From Comamonas_C sp026954015 (lineage in GTDB: Bacteria; Pseudomonadota; Gammaproteobacteria; Burkholderiales; Burkholderiaceae_C), in contig JAPSFS010000003.1 of NCBI GenBank assembly GCA_035063785.1, forward strand, positions 124,001-188,000: a DNA stretch of 64,000 nt, read 5' to 3'. The position numbers and the translations under genes are program-made. Under the pieces are notes generated by a model. The model saw nothing but the letters and a program-made list of their open reading frames with translations. It did not search any database and was not told the DNA's origin. Shown here one piece after another: positions 1 through 8,236 of the stretch; position 1 is the first letter of the stretch, and the number at the start of each line of letters is the position of its first letter.

Positions 1-789
1 GCCGTCACGCTCTGGCAGGACGGCGCGCGCACCCAGGGCACCGACTGGCTCGCGCCCGAAGAGCCGCTGCAGATCGAGGTCGCGGGCGCCGCGCCGCTCG
101 TCACGATGCGCACCCCTGGGCACGACGAGGAGCTGGCCGCCGGGCTGCTCTTCGGAGAAGGCGTGGTGCGCGAGGCGGGCGACATCGTCGCGATGCACCC
201 CACCGCAGGCGACGTGGGGCGCCTGCGCGTGCTGCTGCGCTCGCAGGCGCGTGAACGCTACGCACAGCGTGCGCGCAGCGGCGCGATCACGAGCGCCTGC
301 GGCGTCTGCGGCAAGCGCACGTTCGACCCGCCCGAGCCCGCGGCGGGCGCCCCCACGACCATCGGCGCGCCCGTGGCGCCGCGCTGGCTGCTCACGCTGC
401 CCGCGCAACTGCGCGCGCGCCAGGAAGGCTTTGCACACACCGGCGGCCTGCACGCGGCGGCGCTGTTTGCGCTCGGCGGCGAGCTGCTCGCGCTGCGCGA
501 GGACGTGGGCCGCCACAACGCGCTCGACAAGCTCGTGGGGCAGGCGCTGCTGCAGGGGCAGCTGCCCTGGAGCGGCTGCGCGCTCATGCTTTCGGGGCGC
601 GCGAGCTACGAGCTGCTGCAGAAGGCGGCGCGCGCGCAGGTGGCACTGGTCTGCGCGATCTCGGCGCCCAGCAGCTACGCGGTGCGCATCGCGCAGGCGC
701 TGGGCATCACGCTCGTGGGCTTTCTGCGCGGCGAGCGCTTCAACGTCTACAGCGGCGCCGAGCGCATCGCCTGGGACGAGGGCGGATAG
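1..789 (+). CDS. fdhD: FdhD, formate dehydrogenase accessory sulfurtransferase (5' end outside window)
   Basis: FdhD passes sulfur from a cysteine desulfurase to the molybdenum cofactor and is needed for active formate dehydrogenase in the cytoplasm. The frame is open from the first base, so the true start lies upstream; 262 residues are visible. The ATG at 106 is internal, because the residues before it (EPLQIEVAGAAPLVTM) fit the conserved first half of the family. The CGVCG motif holding the two loop cysteines is near visible residues 100-103, and the family motif REDVGRHNALDKL follows further on. The gene ends 28 bases before pyrF on the same strand. The formate dehydrogenase genes are not in view. 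Confidence 0.93.
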   Translation, partial: AVTLWQDGARTQGTDWLAPEEPLQIEVAGAAPLVTMRTPGHDEELAAGLLFGEGVVREAGDIVAMHPTAGDVGRLRVLLRSQARERYAQRARSGAITSACGVCGKRTFDPPEPAAGAPTTIGAPVAPRWLLTLPAQLRARQEGFAHTGGLHAAALFALGGELLALREDVGRHNALDKLVGQALLQGQLPWSGCALMLSGRASYELLQKAARAQVALVCAISAPSSYAVRIAQALGITLVGFLRGERFNVYSGAERIAWDEGG

Positions 790-803
790 CGCGGCGCGCC
801 ACC

Positions 804-809
804 TACAAT
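804..809 (+). promoter_or_regulatory. -10 hexamer of pyrF (predicted leaderless)
   Basis: TACAAT lies eight bases before the pyrF ATG. Transcription starting the usual six to eight bases after a -10 would give a leader of about two bases at most. No Shine-Dalgarno sequence fits between the fdhD stop and the ATG. Confidence 0.5.
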
Positions 810-817
810 CGCGCCCC

Positions 818-1648
818 ATGGATTTTCTCGACCTGCTGCGCGCCGCCAGCACGCGCAACGACTCGATGCTGTGCGTGGGGCTGGACCCCGACCCGGCACG
901 CTTTCCTGGCGCGCTGCGCGGCGACGGCCAGAAAATCCACGACTTCTGTGCCGCAATCGTGGACGCCACGGCCGACCTCGTATGCGCCTACAAGCCGCAG
1001 ATCGCCTACTTTGCCGCGCAGCGCGCCGAAGACCAGCTCGAACGGCTGATGCAGCACATCCGCGCCCACGCGCCGCACGTGCCGGTGATCCTGGACGCCA
1101 AGCGCGGCGACATCGGCGCCACCGCCGAGCAGTACGCGCGCGAGGCCTTCGAGCGCTACGGCGCGGACGCGGTCACGCTCTCTCCCTTCATGGGGTTCGA
1201 CTCGATCACGCCCTACCTGCGCTACGCGGGCAAGGGCGCGTTCCTGCTGTGCCGTACCTCCAACCCCGGCGGCGGCGACCTGCAGGCGCGGCGTCTGGCG
1301 GACGTGCCCGGCGAGCCGCGCGTGTACGAACACCTCGCGGCGCTGGCGCAGGGGCCGTGGAACACCAACGGGCAGGTCGGTCTCGTCGTGGGCGCCACCT
1401 ACCCGGCGGAGATCGAACGCGTGCGCGAGCTTGCCCCCACGCTGCCGCTGCTCATCCCCGGCGTGGGCGCGCAGGGCGGCGACGCGGCCGCGACGGTGCG
1501 CGCCGGCTGGCGCGAAAACGGCCCCATCGTCGTGAACTCCTCGCGCGCCATCCTCTACGCGTCGGCGGATGCCGACTTCGCGCAGGCGGCGCGCGCCAAG
1601 GCGCGCGAGACGCGCGACACGCTCAACGCCGCACGCCGCAGCATCTGA
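818..1648 (+). CDS. pyrF: Orotidine 5'-phosphate decarboxylase (type 2)
   Basis: Catalyses the last step of UMP synthesis, decarboxylation of OMP to UMP, in the cytoplasm. The 276-residue product carries the active-site motif LDAKRGDIGATA with the catalytic lysine at about residue 95, and the type 2 features GLDPD near residue 21 and FLLCRTSNPG in the middle. The length fits the 270-280 residues of the bacterial type 2 family. The ATG at 818 was chosen because the protein begins at the family N-terminus (MDFLDLL); the open frame continues upstream through fdhD but encodes nothing meaningful there. A -10 hexamer sits directly in front, so pyrF probably has its own leaderless transcript. Confidence 0.95.
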   Translation: MDFLDLLRAASTRNDSMLCVGLDPDPARFPGALRGDGQKIHDFCAAIVDATADLVCAYKPQIAYFAAQRAEDQLERLMQHIRAHAPHVPVILDAKRGDIGATAEQYAREAFERYGADAVTLSPFMGFDSITPYLRYAGKGAFLLCRTSNPGGGDLQARRLADVPGEPRVYEHLAALAQGPWNTNGQVGLVVGATYPAEIERVRELAPTLPLLIPGVGAQGGDAAATVRAGWRENGPIVVNSSRAILYASADADFAQAARAKARETRDTLNAARRSI

Positions 1649-1676
1649 ACCCGGTCGGGAGGAAACGCAGGCCCGG

Positions 1677-1698
1677 CAAGCGCTGGCAGCTCTCTTTT
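1677..1698 (+). repeat. Partial copy of the dispersed hairpin repeat
   Basis: The stretch CAAGCGCTGGCAGCTCTCTT matches the right arm and tail of the repeat found complete at 7556-7608. The left arm is missing here. It directly precedes the long inverted repeat at 1700-1747. Confidence 0.5.
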
Positions 1699-1699
1699 C

Positions 1700-1747
1700 A
1701 ACCTGGAAACGGCCGTTGAACGCGCTTGCCGGCGCCGTTTCCAGGTT
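1700..1747. terminator. Long inverted repeat between convergent genes
   Basis: AACCTGGAAACGGC (1700-1713) and its exact complement (1734-1747) form a 14-bp stem with a 20-base loop, between the convergent pyrF and FAD oxidoreductase genes. There is no U-run on either side, so it is not a classical intrinsic terminator. It could still protect 3' ends or pause polymerase from both directions. Confidence 0.4.
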
Positions 1748-1820
1748 CAAGAAGCACACAGCCGCTGAGGATGCCTGCGGGCTGGTCGCCCGTCACGCCG
1801 GCGCCAGCCGATGTCCTTCG

Positions 1821-2966
1821 TCATGTCTTCTGAACGCGGCGCGGACTCAGGCGCCCGACCATCGCATCATCGACCCCCTCGGCGCGCAGGCGCGCGTCGA
1901 TCGCTTCGCCCAGCAGCAGGTTGCGCGCGAGCAGCGCGTAGCCCGGCGCGCTCTGGATGCCGTAGCCACCCTGCGCGGCGAGCCAGAAGAAATCGGGCAG
2001 CGCGCCGTCCGCGCCGATGACGAATTCGCCGTCGGCGACGAAGGAGCGCAGCCCCGCCCAGGCGCGCGTGGGGCGGCGGATGGCAAGCGTGCTCACCGCC
2101 TCGATGTGCGCGATCGCGGTAGCGACGTCGAGCTCCTCGGGCACCACGTCGTGCGGCGCGACCGGGTCGGCGTTGGCGGGCGAGCCCAGGAGTTGCCCCG
2201 CGTCGGGCTTGAAGTACCAGCCGGTCAGCACCGCGGAAGCGGCCGGCCAGCGCGCCACGTCCACCCCCGCGGGTGCGGGGAAGGTGAACGCGGTGCGCCG
2301 CTTGGGCACGAGGCCGACCGGGGCGGCGCCCGCGCGGGCCGCGAGCACGTCGGCCCAGGCACCCGCAGCGTTGACCACGCGCCGCGCCGCGACCGTCTCG
2401 CCCCCCGGCAGCGCGAGCACCCAATGGCCGTGCTCGCGGCGCAGGCCGAGCACCTCGGTGTCGGTGCGCACCACGCCGCCGTGCGCGCGCAGGCCACGCA
2501 GATACCCCTGGTGCAGCGCGTGCACGTCCATGTCGGCGGCGCCGGGGTCGAGCAGCCCGCGCACGACCACCTCGGGGCGCAGGCAGGGCAGCAGGTCGAG
2601 CAGCGCGCGGTGCTCCAGCAGCCGCAGCTCGGGCGCGTGCGGGCGCAGCTCGGCGTGCAGTCCATCGAGCGCGGCCAGATCGCCCTGCGGCGCCACGTAG
2701 ACCATGCCGCGCGCGGTGAGGAGGGGCACGTCGGCGAACCCGGCGGGCGGCGCATCGAAGAACGCGCGGCTCGTGCGGGTGAGCGCGCGCACCGCCTCGG
2801 GGCCGTAGGTGGCGATGTACAGCGCCGCCGAGCGGCCGGTGCTGTGGTAGCCGGGCTGCGATTCGCGTTCGAGCAGCAGCACCGATGCGCCCGCGCGGGT
2901 CAGCTCCCAGCCGAGCGATGCGCCGGCCATGCCCGCGCCGACGATGGCGACATCCAGGGTCTGCAT
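1821..2966 (-). CDS. FAD-dependent oxidoreductase of the DAO (glycine/D-amino acid oxidase) family
   Basis: The 381-residue product starts with a Rossmann FAD-binding motif (VAIVGAGMAGASLGWEL, GxGxxG at residues 10-15) and an acidic residue ending the second strand (LLLERE). The region VVNAAGAWAD near the middle and the C-terminal GLRSFVADGEFVIGAD with AAQGGYGIQ are typical of DAO-type oxidases that oxidise a secondary or primary amine with FAD. The substrate cannot be read from sequence. The ATG at 2966 has AGGAG about ten bases upstream; a much longer open frame running on upstream is a shadow of the sensor kinase gene. It stands alone, convergent with pyrF, with a dispersed repeat in its leader. 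Confidence 0.85.
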   Translation of the reverse strand: MQTLDVAIVGAGMAGASLGWELTRAGASVLLLERESQPGYHSTGRSAALYIATYGPEAVRALTRTSRAFFDAPPAGFADVPLLTARGMVYVAPQGDLAALDGLHAELRPHAPELRLLEHRALLDLLPCLRPEVVVRGLLDPGAADMDVHALHQGYLRGLRAHGGVVRTDTEVLGLRREHGHWVLALPGGETVAARRVVNAAGAWADVLAARAGAAPVGLVPKRRTAFTFPAPAGVDVARWPAASAVLTGWYFKPDAGQLLGSPANADPVAPHDVVPEELDVATAIAHIEAVSTLAIRRPTRAWAGLRSFVADGEFVIGADGALPDFFWLAAQGGYGIQSAPGYALLARNLLLGEAIDARLRAEGVDDAMVGRLSPRRVQKT

Positions 2967-2982
2967 GCCGTGTACTCCTGAA

Positions 2983-3027
2983 AATATAGCTGGCCGCGCT
3001 TTCAGATCAAGCGCTGGAGCCATATTG
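2983..3027 (-). repeat. Dispersed hairpin repeat, minus orientation
   Basis: Read on the minus strand it gives GGCTCCAGCGCTTGATCT, then AAAGCGC and a CAGCTAT tail, matching the copies at 7556 and 41341. It lies between the divergent FAD oxidoreductase and DUF924 genes, upstream of the former's Shine-Dalgarno sequence. Confidence 0.65.
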
Positions 3028-3050
3028 GACCATGAACTCCCGGCCCGGAC

Positions 3051-3056
3051 GATACT
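3051..3056 (+). promoter_or_regulatory. -10 hexamer of the DUF924 gene (predicted leaderless)
   Basis: GATACT lies six bases before the ATG at 3063, leaving no room for a leader or ribosome-binding site. Confidence 0.4.
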
Positions 3057-3062
3057 TGCCGC

Positions 3063-3617
3063 ATGAACGACACGACCAACACCGCCGCGAGCGTGCTCGC
3101 ATTCTGGTTCAAAGAGAGTACACCCCGGCAATGGTTCGCCAAGGACGCGGCGTTCGACGCGGCCATACGCGCACGCTTTGCCGTGCTGCACGCCGCCGCC
3201 GTGCGCGGCGAACTCTGGCGCTGGCGCGTGGACGCGCCGGGGCGGCTGGCGGAGATCATCGTGCTCGACCAGTTCTCGCGCAACCTGCACCGCGCCAGCG
3301 CGCTCGCGTTCGCGCAGGATGCGATGGCGCTGGTGCTCGCGCAGGAGCTCGTGGCACAGGGGCTGGACCAGCGCCTGCCCGTGGCGCAACGCGCGTTTGC
3401 CTATCTGCCGTACATGCACAGCGAATCGGGCGTGGTGCAGCGCGAGTCGCTGCGCCTGTACACCGCGCTGGGGCAGCCGGGCAACCTGCACTTCGCGCAC
3501 CTGCACGCCGACATCATCCGGCGCTTTGGCCGCTACCCGCACCGCAACGCGGCGCTGGGGCGCGCGAGCACGGCCGAGGAACTGGCCTTCCTCGCGCAGC
3601 CGGGCAGCGCGTTCTAG
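3063..3617 (+). CDS. DUF924 family protein
   Basis: A 184-residue cytoplasmic protein matching DUF924 over its whole length: VLAFWFKE at residues 11-18, a tryptophan-rich RQWFAKD segment, EIIVLDQFSRNLHR near residue 70 (the most conserved stretch) and FAYLPYMHSE near residue 115. The family is widespread in proteobacteria, resembles all-helical TPR-like proteins, and has no established biochemical role. The ATG at 3063 starts right at the domain. Its stop codon overlaps the convergent sensor kinase gene by four bases, so the two 3' ends are tightly packed. Confidence 0.88.
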   Translation: MNDTTNTAASVLAFWFKESTPRQWFAKDAAFDAAIRARFAVLHAAAVRGELWRWRVDAPGRLAEIIVLDQFSRNLHRASALAFAQDAMALVLAQELVAQGLDQRLPVAQRAFAYLPYMHSESGVVQRESLRLYTALGQPGNLHFAHLHADIIRRFGRYPHRNAALGRASTAEELAFLAQPGSAF

Positions 3618-5065
3618 GAGCCTGTCGCCGAGGGCGCGAGCGCAAAGCGCACGGTGAAGCGCACACCCGGCTGCGCGCTGGCGGGCGCAAGCGCCTGCAC
3701 CTGCACCTGCGCCGCGTGCTGGCGCGCGATCTCGCGCACGATGGACAGGCCCAGGCCCGAGCCGTCGGCCTCGCTGCCCAGCGGCCGGTAGAAGGGCTGG
3801 AAGATGAGCTCGTGCTCGGTCTCGGGGATGCCGGGGCCGGAGTTTTCCACCTGCACGAGCAGCACCTGGCCGAACGGGTCGGTGAGCACGCGCGCGGTCA
3901 CGACGCCGGGGCGCTCGCGGCTCGAAGGCGTGTAGTTGATCGCGTTGTCCAGCAGGTTGCGCACCAGCTCGGCCAGCAGCGTGGCGTTGCCTTCGACCAC
4001 TGCGCCCGCGTCGCCCGCAGGCGTGCCGTCGTAGCCCAGGTCGATGTGCCGCTCGAGCGCGCGCGGCACGCTGTCGTGCACCGCATCGACCACCACCTGC
4101 GCCATGTTCACGCGCTGGCGCTGCAGGGTGGCGGCGCCGCCCTCGGCGCGCGCGAGCGCCAGGAGCTGGTTGACCGCGTGCGTGGCGCGCACCGAGGCGT
4201 GCCCGATCTGCTGCAGCGAGCGCTTGAGCTCCTCGGTGCTGGTGTGGTCGCGCTGCGCGAGATCGGCCTGCATGCGCAGGCCTGCCAGCGGCGTCTTGAG
4301 CTGGTGCGCAGCGTCCGCCAGGAAGCGCTTTTGCGTGGCGACCGACTCGTGCAGGCGTCCCAGCAGGTCGTTGACCGAATCGACGAGCGGCGCGACCTCG
4401 ATAGGCACCGTCCTTTCGTCGAGCGGCGAGAGGTCGCCCGGCTTGCGCTTGCGGATGCGCGCCTCGAGCTGGTGCAGCGGACGGATGCCGCGCGCGAGCG
4501 CGAACCACACGAGCAGCAGCGCCAGCGGCAGCACCAGAAGCTGCGGCAGCAGCACGCCCTTGATGATTTCGGTGGCGAGCACGCTGCGCTTGGAGCGCGT
4601 CTCGCCCACCTGCACCAGCGCGGGCACGGGCCCGGCCTCGGGCAGGTGCACCCAGATGTAGGCCACGCGCAGATCCACGCCGTGCAGCTCGGCGTCGCGT
4701 AGTTGCACCTCGTCGGTGGTGCGCGCGTCGTCGGGCGCGGGCAGGGGAAGGCTGCGCTCGCCCGCGAGCAGCGCACCCGACGGCGCGAGCACCTGGAAAT
4801 AGACCACGTCGGATTCGTCCGCGCGCAGCACGCCGGTGGCGGGCCGCTCCAGGCTCAGGTGCACCTGCCCGTCCTGCACCGACAGCAGCTCGGCGAGCGC
4901 GTAGGCGTTGTATTCGAGCGTGCGGTCGAACGGCTTGTTGGCCAGGCCCTGCGCGACGAACCAGGTGAGCGCCAGGCTGATCGGCCACAGCAGCAGCAGC
5001 GGCGTGAGCATCCAGTCGAGAATCTCGCCGAAAAGCGAGCGCTGCTCGCGCCGGGTGAGATGCAA
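3614..5065 (-). CDS. Two-component sensor histidine kinase, TctE/QseC-like
   Basis: A 483-residue inner-membrane kinase. Transmembrane segments lie at about residues 20-40 and 170-190 around a periplasmic sensor domain of the type seen in TctE. A HAMP-like linker follows, then the H-box FLADAAHQLKTPLAG with the phospho-accepting histidine at 254, the N-box NLLDNAINYTP, and the glycine boxes GPGIPETE and GSGLGLS. The response regulator gene lies just upstream, 53 bases away, and a MarR gene precedes that. TctE-type kinases usually sense organic acids and control tricarboxylate uptake; the tctABC cluster at 45-48 kb is not adjacent, so a link is only a possibility. Confidence 0.9.
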   Translation of the reverse strand: MHLTRREQRSLFGEILDWMLTPLLLLWPISLALTWFVAQGLANKPFDRTLEYNAYALAELLSVQDGQVHLSLERPATGVLRADESDVVYFQVLAPSGALLAGERSLPLPAPDDARTTDEVQLRDAELHGVDLRVAYIWVHLPEAGPVPALVQVGETRSKRSVLATEIIKGVLLPQLLVLPLALLLVWFALARGIRPLHQLEARIRKRKPGDLSPLDERTVPIEVAPLVDSVNDLLGRLHESVATQKRFLADAAHQLKTPLAGLRMQADLAQRDHTSTEELKRSLQQIGHASVRATHAVNQLLALARAEGGAATLQRQRVNMAQVVVDAVHDSVPRALERHIDLGYDGTPAGDAGAVVEGNATLLAELVRNLLDNAINYTPSSRERPGVVTARVLTDPFGQVLLVQVENSGPGIPETEHELIFQPFYRPLGSEADGSGLGLSIVREIARQHAAQVQVQALAPASAQPGVRFTVRFALAPSATGS

Positions 5066-5117
5066 ATCAGGCTCCAGCGCTCACGGAGCAAGCGCGGAGA
5101 GCTCTTGAATCAAGAGC
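5066..5117 (+). repeat. Dispersed hairpin repeat between regulator and kinase genes
   Basis: AATCAGGCTCCAGCGC followed by AAGCGC and GAGCTCTTGAATCAAG matches the repeat family with a degenerate right arm. It fills the whole gap between the response regulator and sensor kinase genes. Confidence 0.55.
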
Positions 5118-5118
5118 G

Positions 5119-5793
5119 TCACGGCGCCACCTTCTGCAGGCAGTAGCCGAGGCCGCGCACGGTGGAGATGTGGATGGGTCCTCGCTCGATCTTCTTGCGC
5201 AGGCGGTGCACGTAGACCTCGATCGCGTTGTTGCTCACCTCGTCGCCCCATTCGCACAGGTGCTCGACGAGCTGGTCCTTGGAGACGAGCCGCCCGGCGC
5301 GCTGCAGCAGCACCTCCAGCAGCCCGAGTTCGCGCCCCGAGAGCTCGATCACCTCACCATCGATGCGCGCCGTGCGACCCACCGGGTCGTAGGTGAGCGG
5401 GCCGTGGTGCAGCAGGTTGCTCGTCGTGCCCAGACCCCGGCGCGTGAGCGCGCGCACGCGCGCCTCCAGCTCCTGCAGCGAAAACGGCTTGGCCATGTAG
5501 TCGTCCGCGCCCAGGTCCAGCCCCTTGACGCGCTCTTCCACGCTGTCGGCTGCGGTGAGGATGAGTACCGGCAGCGCCGAGCCGCGCGCGCGCAGGCGCT
5601 TGAGCACCTCCAGCCCATGCATGCGCGGCAGCCCGAGGTCGAGGATCAACAGGTCGAACTCGTGGTTCGTCATCAGGGCCGCGTCGGCCTCGCTGCCGTT
5701 GGCCACATGGTCCACCACCGCGCCTGCGGTGCGCAGCGAGCGCAGCAGCGCGTCGGCAAGCACCTGGTCGTCTTCGGCGATGAGGATGCGCAT
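5119..5793 (-). CDS. OmpR-family response regulator, TctD/QseB-like
   Basis: A 224-residue DNA-binding response regulator. The receiver domain spans residues 1-115 with acidic pocket E7-D8-D9, phospho-acceptor D52 (LLILDLGLPRM) and the conserved lysine K102 (DDYMAKPF). The C-terminal winged helix ends with NAIEVYVHRLRKKI and STVRGLGYCL. The ATG at 5793 was chosen because MRILIAEDD is the family N-terminus; an earlier in-frame start would add ten unrelated residues. It lies between the MarR gene (26 bases upstream) and its cognate kinase, and the three form a likely operon. Confidence 0.92.
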   Translation of the reverse strand: MRILIAEDDQVLADALLRSLRTAGAVVDHVANGSEADAALMTNHEFDLLILDLGLPRMHGLEVLKRLRARGSALPVLILTAADSVEERVKGLDLGADDYMAKPFSLQELEARVRALTRRGLGTTSNLLHHGPLTYDPVGRTARIDGEVIELSGRELGLLEVLLQRAGRLVSKDQLVEHLCEWGDEVSNNAIEVYVHRLRKKIERGPIHISTVRGLGYCLQKVAP

Positions 5794-5819
5794 GCAGCGG
5801 GTCTCCGTCTCCTGTTTGC

Positions 5820-6335
5820 TCAAATTTTAGGCGAGCCGCGCGGGCGACCCTCGGGCGAGCCCGCGGCATAGGCCTCGAGCCCCAGCGCCACCACCGTCGC
5901 CACGTCCGCGCCCACCTCGGCGCGGAATTCGCTTTCCGCCTGCGCCACGCTGGTGCGAAACGCCTCCAGCCACGCCAGGCCCGTGGGCGTGAAGCGCACG
6001 CGGCGCGCGCGCGCGTCGCGTGCATCGGCCTCGCGCGTGACCAGGCCCCAGGCCTCGCACTGCGCCACCAGCGTGGCCATCGCCTGCTTGGTCATGCCGG
6101 CGCGCTCGGCCAGGTCGGTGAGCCGGTCGCCCGCGAGCGACAGGTGCCGCGTGAGGTGGATGTGCGCCGCCCCCACCTTGTCGCGCGCCGCCAGGTGCGC
6201 GAGCGCCAGCGGCACGCGCACGTCGCGCGCCATGAGCTGCAGCACGCGCGCATCAAACCGCCGCAGCGCATGGCCCATGAGCCGGCCCAGGTGCGTCTGG
6301 CGCCAGCGGTCGTCGGGCAGTGGGGAAGCAGGCAT
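5820..6335 (-). CDS. MarR-family transcriptional regulator
   Basis: A 171-residue winged-helix regulator. HTH region: HLSLAGDRLTDLAERAGMTKQAMATLV at about residues 60-90 is followed by the wing residues TREADARDARARRVRFTPTG. MarR proteins bind palindromes as dimers and release DNA when they bind phenolic or other small ligands. The ATG at 6335 is preferred over an upstream TTG because a -10 hexamer (GACAAT) lies six bases before it. It is divergent from recA and heads the operon with the two-component genes, an unusual pairing. The N-terminal LGRLMGHALRRFDARV matches MarR dimerisation helices. Confidence 0.85.
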   Translation of the reverse strand: MPASPLPDDRWRQTHLGRLMGHALRRFDARVLQLMARDVRVPLALAHLAARDKVGAAHIHLTRHLSLAGDRLTDLAERAGMTKQAMATLVAQCEAWGLVTREADARDARARRVRFTPTGLAWLEAFRTSVAQAESEFRAEVGADVATVVALGLEAYAAGSPEGRPRGSPKI

Positions 6336-6341
6336 GGGCAG

Positions 6342-6369
6342 ATTGTCAGCCAAACTGACTAAAAATCAA
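6342..6369 (-). promoter_or_regulatory. MarR-gene promoter with overlapping operator
   Basis: On the minus strand, TTGATT and GACAAT are separated by 16 bases, and GACAAT lies six bases before the ATG. The inverted repeat GTCAG-N5-CTGAC (6345-6359) overlaps the -10, where a MarR dimer could repress its own gene. Confidence 0.5.
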
Positions 6370-6396
6370 TGGAAATTGCCGCAACAGCGCCTAAAC

Positions 6397-6416
6397 TACT
6401 GTGCGCACATCCAGTA
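6397..6416 (+). promoter_or_regulatory. LexA (SOS) box of recA
   Basis: TACTGT-N8-CCAGTA matches the LexA consensus TACTGT-N8-ACAGTA in all but one position, 29 bases before the recA ATG. RecA is therefore probably induced by DNA damage in the usual way. Confidence 0.85.
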
Positions 6417-6445
6417 TTCACCCACCCCACAGCAAGGAGCCCACC

Positions 6446-7543
<1,098 letters not shown>

Positions 7544-7555
7544 CGAATCTGAACA

Positions 7556-7608
7556 AAATCAGGCTCCAGCGCTTTGCCATCAAGCGCTGGAAGCTCTCTT
7601 TTTTGATA
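7556..7608 (+). repeat. Dispersed hairpin repeat, best complete copy
   Basis: AATCAGGCTCCAGCGCTT, a seven-base loop and AAGCGCTGG form a perfect 9-bp stem (CCAGCGCTT/AAGCGCTGG), followed by AAGCTCTCTTTTTTGATAAA. The T-run after the stem could act as an intrinsic terminator or attenuator between recA and recX. The repeat ends one base before the recX ATG. Confidence 0.75.
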
Positions 7609-7609
7609 A

Positions 7610-8080
7610 ATGCCTGCTCCACCACCCAGCCTCAAGTCGCGCGCGCTGCGCCTGCTCGCGCAGCGTGAGCATTCGCGCAGCGAGCTCACGGCCAAGCTCG
7701 CGCGCCATGTGCAGGAGGGCGACGACCTGCCCGCGCTGCTCGACGCGCTGCAGGCCAAGGGCTATATCGACGAGGCACGCGTGGCCGCATCGGTGCTGCA
7801 CCGGCGCGCGCCGCTGCTGGGCACGCAGCGCGTGCTGCAGGAGCTGCGCCGCAAGGGTCTGGGCGAAGACCTGGTGCGCGCCAGCGCCGACACGCTGGCC
7901 GCAAGCGAAGTGCAGCGCGCGCGGGCCGTCTGGCGCAAGCGTTTCGGCGCCCCGCCCGCCAGCGCGCAGGAGCGCGCGCGCCAGATGCGCTTTCTTGCGG
8001 CGCGCGGCTTCAGCACCGACGCGGTGCGCCGCGCCGTGCAGGGCGGCGCGGACGACGAGGCCCAAGGCGACGCTGAATAA
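7610..8080 (+). CDS. recX: RecX regulatory protein
   Basis: RecX is a small helical protein that caps RecA filaments and dampens recombination. The 156-residue product shows the family pattern: SLKSRALRLLAQREHSRSEL near the N-terminus, LDALQAKGYIDEARVAASV, the block LGTQRVLQELRRKGLGEDLV, and FLAARGFSTDAVRRAV at the end. It follows recA on the same strand, the usual arrangement. The last four codons and the stop (GDAE-stop) lie inside the left terminal repeat of the MITE-like element at 8066-8226, so the C-terminus has probably been rewritten by the insertion. Confidence 0.9.
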   Translation: MPAPPPSLKSRALRLLAQREHSRSELTAKLARHVQEGDDLPALLDALQAKGYIDEARVAASVLHRRAPLLGTQRVLQELRRKGLGEDLVRASADTLAASEVQRARAVWRKRFGAPPASAQERARQMRFLAARGFSTDAVRRAVQGGADDEAQGDAE

Positions 8081-8226
8081 GTCCCCGGGATGCGGCGCGC
8101 CCTGTGTGGGGATGGGATGCAAGACGCAAAGCGCAGACATGGCGGTGGCCATGGCGAGCATTTGCAACGCCGCAGACCACCCCAAACAGGGATGCGACGC
8201 GCGCGAAGGACTTGTTCAGCGTTGCC
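8066..8226. mobile_element. 161-bp MITE-like element with terminal inverted repeats
   Basis: The ends are GGCGACGCTGAATAAGTCC (8066-8084) and the near-complement GGACTTGTTCAGCGTTGCC (8208-8226): 17 of 19 positions pair, and both mismatches are G-U compatible. The 4-base word CCAA flanks both ends (8062-8065 and 8227-8230), as a target duplication would. A second inverted pair, CCCTGTGTGGGG and CCCCAAACAGGG, and a central CATGGC/GCCATG hairpin lie inside. No transposase frame is present. The ends resemble those of some DDE-transposase insertion sequences, from memory only. Confidence 0.65.
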
Positions 8227-8236
8227 CCAAGCCTCC

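Noticed and set aside
1821..4988. A minus-strand open frame of more than 1000 codons covering the sensor kinase, DUF924 and FAD oxidoreductase genes
   Set aside because: Only its last 381 codons match a protein family; the rest is arginine/alanine-rich shadow sequence antisense to DUF924 and out of frame with the kinase.
7584..7603. The T-run after the repeat hairpin as proof of a terminator between recA and recX
   Set aside because: The stem and U-run fit, but the same hairpin occurs elsewhere without a U-run and recX is usually co-transcribed with recA; left as a possibility within the repeat entry.
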